Shown here: positions 62,894 through 64,000 of the stretch, in pieces
Numbering within the stretch: position 1 is the stretch's first letter
Layout of the letters: each line of letters opens with the position of its first letter
Assembly (NCBI RefSeq): GCF_000350225.1
Contig: NW_005178873.1
Coordinates: 114,636-178,635 of the forward strand
Source of the DNA: Chondrus crispus
Taxonomy: Eukaryota; Rhodophyta; Florideophyceae; Gigartinales; Gigartinaceae
DNA length: 64,000 nt
Direction of reading: 5' to 3'
Translations under genes and position numbers: made by a program
The notes under the pieces: model-generated
The model's input: only the letters and a program-made list of their open reading frames with translations
Databases searched by the model: none
Told to the model about the DNA's origin: nothing

Positions 62894-63813
62894 GCATTTT
62901 TATTATTTTCCTGCAAAGCTCTCTTCTAAAGTGTTGGAATAGACAGTATGGTCTGTACAGTATAGAACGATTCAAACGACATTGATGATGAGATACCTGG
63001 ATTTGCTGTAAAGGTAGATGTTACAAGAATATAGGTTTGCTGCGTTGTTCCATTGAGTTGGGCCAATTAATGTCTTTCATTGTATCTGTTGGTATAGAGG
63101 CACTGAAATATTCAGATCTTGATTTAATATATAGAAGAGATGTGCATGCGGTACAGACATTTCTATTTTGACGGGAAGGAGTGTGTGTGTGTGTCAGCAT
63201 TCGGTAGTTGTGTAATAGTTGCCGAGATGTGTTGCCACAGTGATAGTATAGTAATTTTATGATGCTGTAACGTCGACGCATTAATGGTGTTTTCTTTTGT
63301 CTTTCCAAGACTTGGTTGAACACAATTGTTCCGAACGTAGATTGTCTCTATAGAAATGAGGTTTAAAAAGAATAAGAAAAGAGGGATATCGAATCCGCTG
63401 GACAAATGTGTTAAGTCTGAAGAGTTATTTTTGTACCATGCACGGGCACGGCAGATGATGCGTGGGTGGGTGTGATACGAGAGCGAGTGAAGTAAGTTGA
63501 ATGTTGTTTGAACGGCAGTAGAGTAGTGCACGTCAGTATTCACAACGCAGAGTTGGTATCCGTTCTCTGACATGGCACTGCTATGACTTTGGAGCAGCAC
63601 TTTGACCAGTAAAGCGAAGGTATAATTGTACAGCGACATGTGTGGCACGCAGTGGGACAGAGGAGAGGAGGGACGGAAATTTTTTTACAGTGGTGAGCAC
63701 TGAAATGTGAGATGCAAATAATGTGGTGTGAGGTGCAAGAGGTACAGTATGATAGTGTATTGTACAAAAAGACTTTTTACTTGCAAAAGGACACAGCAGG
63801 GAGGGTCCACTTT
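62894..63813. other. AT-rich intergenic sequence with a short GT microsatellite
   Basis: No gene is supported. A GTGTGTGTGTGTGT tract lies at 63181-63195. This is the 3' flank of the zinc-finger gene that enters from the right edge. Confidence 0.5.
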
Positions 63814-64000
63814 TCATTGACGCTTCGCCTTCTTCTTCGAAGGTTCCTTCGGTGCATCGCACCTGGAGCACTTGTTCTGTCTGATATGGTTCATCTGGCC
63901 GCAGTTGGGGCACGCGCGCAGCACTCGCAGCTTGCCGTGGCGCGCGCTTGCCAGAGCGGCGGCAGCGTGCGGCGGCAGTGGGGCGGCGGGGGTGGGGTGG
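63814..64000 (-). CDS. C-terminus of a RanBP2-type zinc-finger protein, partial
   Basis: The minus-strand frame is open from the window edge to TGA at 63816-63814. It encodes a Pro/Ala-rich stretch, then CPNCGQMNHIRQNKCSRC, which fits the RanBP2 finger pattern C-x2-C-x3-N-x6-C-x2-C without the leading Trp, and a basic tail (PKEPSKKKAKRQ). Such fingers bind single-stranded RNA or ubiquitin. The start and most of the gene lie outside the window, so nothing more can be assigned. Confidence 0.65.
   Translation of the reverse strand, partial: HPTPAAPLPPHAAAALASARHGKLRVLRACPNCGQMNHIRQNKCSRCDAPKEPSKKKAKRQ

Overview
The window is nuclear DNA of a eukaryote that is most likely a photosynthetic alga, with a florideophyte red alga the best guess. 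The cellular genes are single-exon or nearly so. Two small proteins (33078-33536 minus, 37582-37986 plus) carry plastid-transit-like N-termini. Much of the rest is transposable element. The lineage is inferred from these traits; no marker gene in the window proves it.

Layout. 1-5104: a GC-rich Ty3/gypsy chromovirus on the plus strand, cut by the window edge, with gag, protease, RT, RNase H, integrase and chromodomain, broken by three in-frame stops. 5105-13760: repeats, a 138-base gap and a minus-strand gag-only fragment of a related element. 13940-25595: a complete 11.66-kb chromovirus on the minus strand, with 705/680-bp LTRs and a CTTTG target duplication. It lies inside a sequence whose two halves (13758-13939 and 25596-25961) join in frame into the C-terminal part of an N-acetylglucosaminyltransferase I (GT13). 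Between its chromodomain and its 3' LTR the element carries an array of small CTCG/CGAG hairpins and a long antisense ORF of unknown function. 25967-32105: a possible spliced gene, a broken Psq/DDE transposase and a PIF/Harbinger element (transposase plus Myb/SANT-like partner, tail to tail).

32469-41609 is the main cellular block: cornichon, a TMEM14/FAX-type plastid protein, COQ4, tRNA-His guanylyltransferase (THG1), a small plastid-type membrane protein and an acyl-CoA oxidase. 45759-53543 is an AT-richer Ty3/gypsy element with near-identical LTRs but many frameshifts, itself holding a GC-rich island. 53698-56321 is a second Harbinger element with both ORFs open. 57151-59169 is a second acyl-CoA oxidase, differing from the first in its peroxisomal targeting tripeptide. 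The AT-rich tail holds a long-inverted-repeat element, a tRNA-like foldback sequence and, at the right edge, the C-terminus of a zinc-finger protein.

The items most worth following up are the antisense ORF plus hairpin array in the 11.66-kb element, and a recurring class of perfect or near-perfect short-spacer palindromes. Three of these sit exactly at reading-frame breaks and look like inverted-copy insertions, caused either by template switching or by assembly.
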